From: Paramarasmius palmivorus
Taxonomy: Eukaryota; Basidiomycota; Agaricomycetes; Agaricales; Marasmiaceae
Assembly (NCBI GenBank): GCA_037176845.1
Contig: JAYKXP010000295.1
Span: forward strand, 1-33,844
Direction: 5' to 3'
Length of the DNA stretch: 33,844 nucleotides
A model generated the notes under the pieces. The model saw only the letters and a list, made by a program, of their open reading frames with translations, was not told the origin of the DNA and ran no database searches. The position numbers and the translations under genes were made by a program. Below, one piece after another: positions 33,011 through 33,844 of this stretch. The stretch's first letter is position 1; the number at the start of each line of letters is the position of its first letter.

Positions 33011-33844
33011 GGCGCCTGAGCTTTGAAGAAGAGTAACGCGTATCTGAGATGAACCAGGTGGTATAGCCATGACTCCCGAAGCGCTATATGAGGACGTCAA
33101 AAGAGCATGAGAAGGATTGAAGGCATCCTTGTGGAATGTTCTTGAGCTTGACAGGTTGTAACGACCGTCGGTTCTTAAGCCGTAGAACATGTTCGCAGGA
33201 CTGCTCTAATTACCGGCTCACCTATAAGCAATCCTAAATCAGCTGTGCAACCCAAGACATGTGTAATCAACATACTAATGTTTCCAGGTTATTTTGTCAC
33301 CCAAGACTGGTCTTGGTAGCACCAACTTCGCCAACAAGTGCAACCAGTGACAATTGGCCTAGCTTTCCGGAGCCATCAGACCCCAATGCACCGAACTTGA
33401 CCTGATGGCCGTAAGTTCATTGGACCGCGTCACGTTCGTCACGAAGCGGTCAAACGAATGGTCGTATTAGAGAGACCGTATGAGAAATATCCAGTCAGTT
33501 GGAGGTCTTGGAAGAGCTTCTTGGCCCGAGGAATGAGCGGATAGCGAAGCGTGAGGCCTTGAGGTACTCTTCTCGTGGCCAATGCGCTTCTAAGCGCCAT
33601 GATGACGCTATTGTCGTCTCCGGGAGACTAAATCTAGTAAAATAACTATGAGCTTCAACCGCAGCGGTGATATATTCAACGTACCTCATTTAGGCATGGG
33701 CTTACTTCAGACACCGTGCTTGTCAAACCATCGTGCCATGTACCACTCAGTATAATATCAAGTGGACATAGCCATGAGCTCACATCTACAGCACAATAAA
33801 TCAGTATACAGGACACAGAAACTGATCGAGAGAAACGTACGAAA
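33011..33844. other. Decayed sequence to window end
   Basis: By position this would be the middle of DUF6535 remnant 3. A minus-strand frame at 33495-33689 (LEAHWPREEYLKASRFAIRS) is open but was not placed. Any gene may continue beyond the window. Confidence 0.3.

Noticed and set aside
1..33844. tRNA, rRNA or CRISPR-like arrays
   Set aside because: No cloverleaf-like pattern, rRNA segment or regularly spaced repeat was seen; the repeats present are transposon ends, palindromes or gene duplications.

Overview
The window looks like nuclear DNA of a basidiomycete fungus, most likely an Agaricomycete. Genes are cut by many short introns of 44-61 nt with GT..AG ends and CTRAY-like branch points. 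The gene families (KDZ transposase with a CxC2 cysteine cluster, fungal TET/JBP dioxygenase, DUF6535 membrane proteins, hAT transposase) are typical of that group. No cellular housekeeping gene was recognised; the whole window is accessory, transposon-rich sequence.

Left third (1-9.8 kb): a KDZ-class transposon neighbourhood. A nine-exon KDZ transposase (5567-9264, +) is head-to-head, 123 bp between start codons, with a six-exon TET/JBP-like 2-oxoglutarate/Fe(II) dioxygenase (3420-5443, -) whose HxD...H...R active site is complete. Tail-to-tail with the dioxygenase is a four-exon gene for a basic helical protein of 213 residues (2469-3265, +). Further left are a two-exon small gene (1733-2091, +), a three-exon gene for a protein with a duplicated four-cysteine motif (910-1406, -) and part of an unrecognised gene (1-532, -). 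The transposase frame carries two in-frame TGA codons 33 bp apart, each explained by one C-to-T change in an Arg CGA codon. Transposase and dioxygenase fit a mobile element that carries its own DNA-demethylation-type enzyme; the link between KDZ elements and TET/JBP genes is known in fungi, but the extra genes and regulatory structure seen here deserve attention.

Middle (10.1-13.8 kb): a complete hAT element of 3684 bp, with matching terminal inverted repeats, a perfect 8-bp target-site duplication (atcagtac), CGGATG-rich subterminal repeats and an apparently intact nine-exon transposase of 867 residues with a BED finger, catalytic D/D/E and the C-terminal dimerisation region.

Right (13.8-33.8 kb): a cluster of DUF6535 genes, all on the minus strand. 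Two long copies are open (14645-17501 and 29299-32062), each with a charged coiled-coil N-terminus, four membrane segments and a long acidic tail. Between and beyond them lie decayed copies (C-terminal scars near 19.4-19.8, 22.7-22.96 and 32.84-33.01 kb) and a colinear duplicated module (20.90-22.35 and 25.06-26.30 kb). Two abutting perfect palindromes sit at 26440-26497. Both long copies are flanked on their 3' side by similar plus-strand remnants, so the duplicated unit was larger than the DUF6535 gene.
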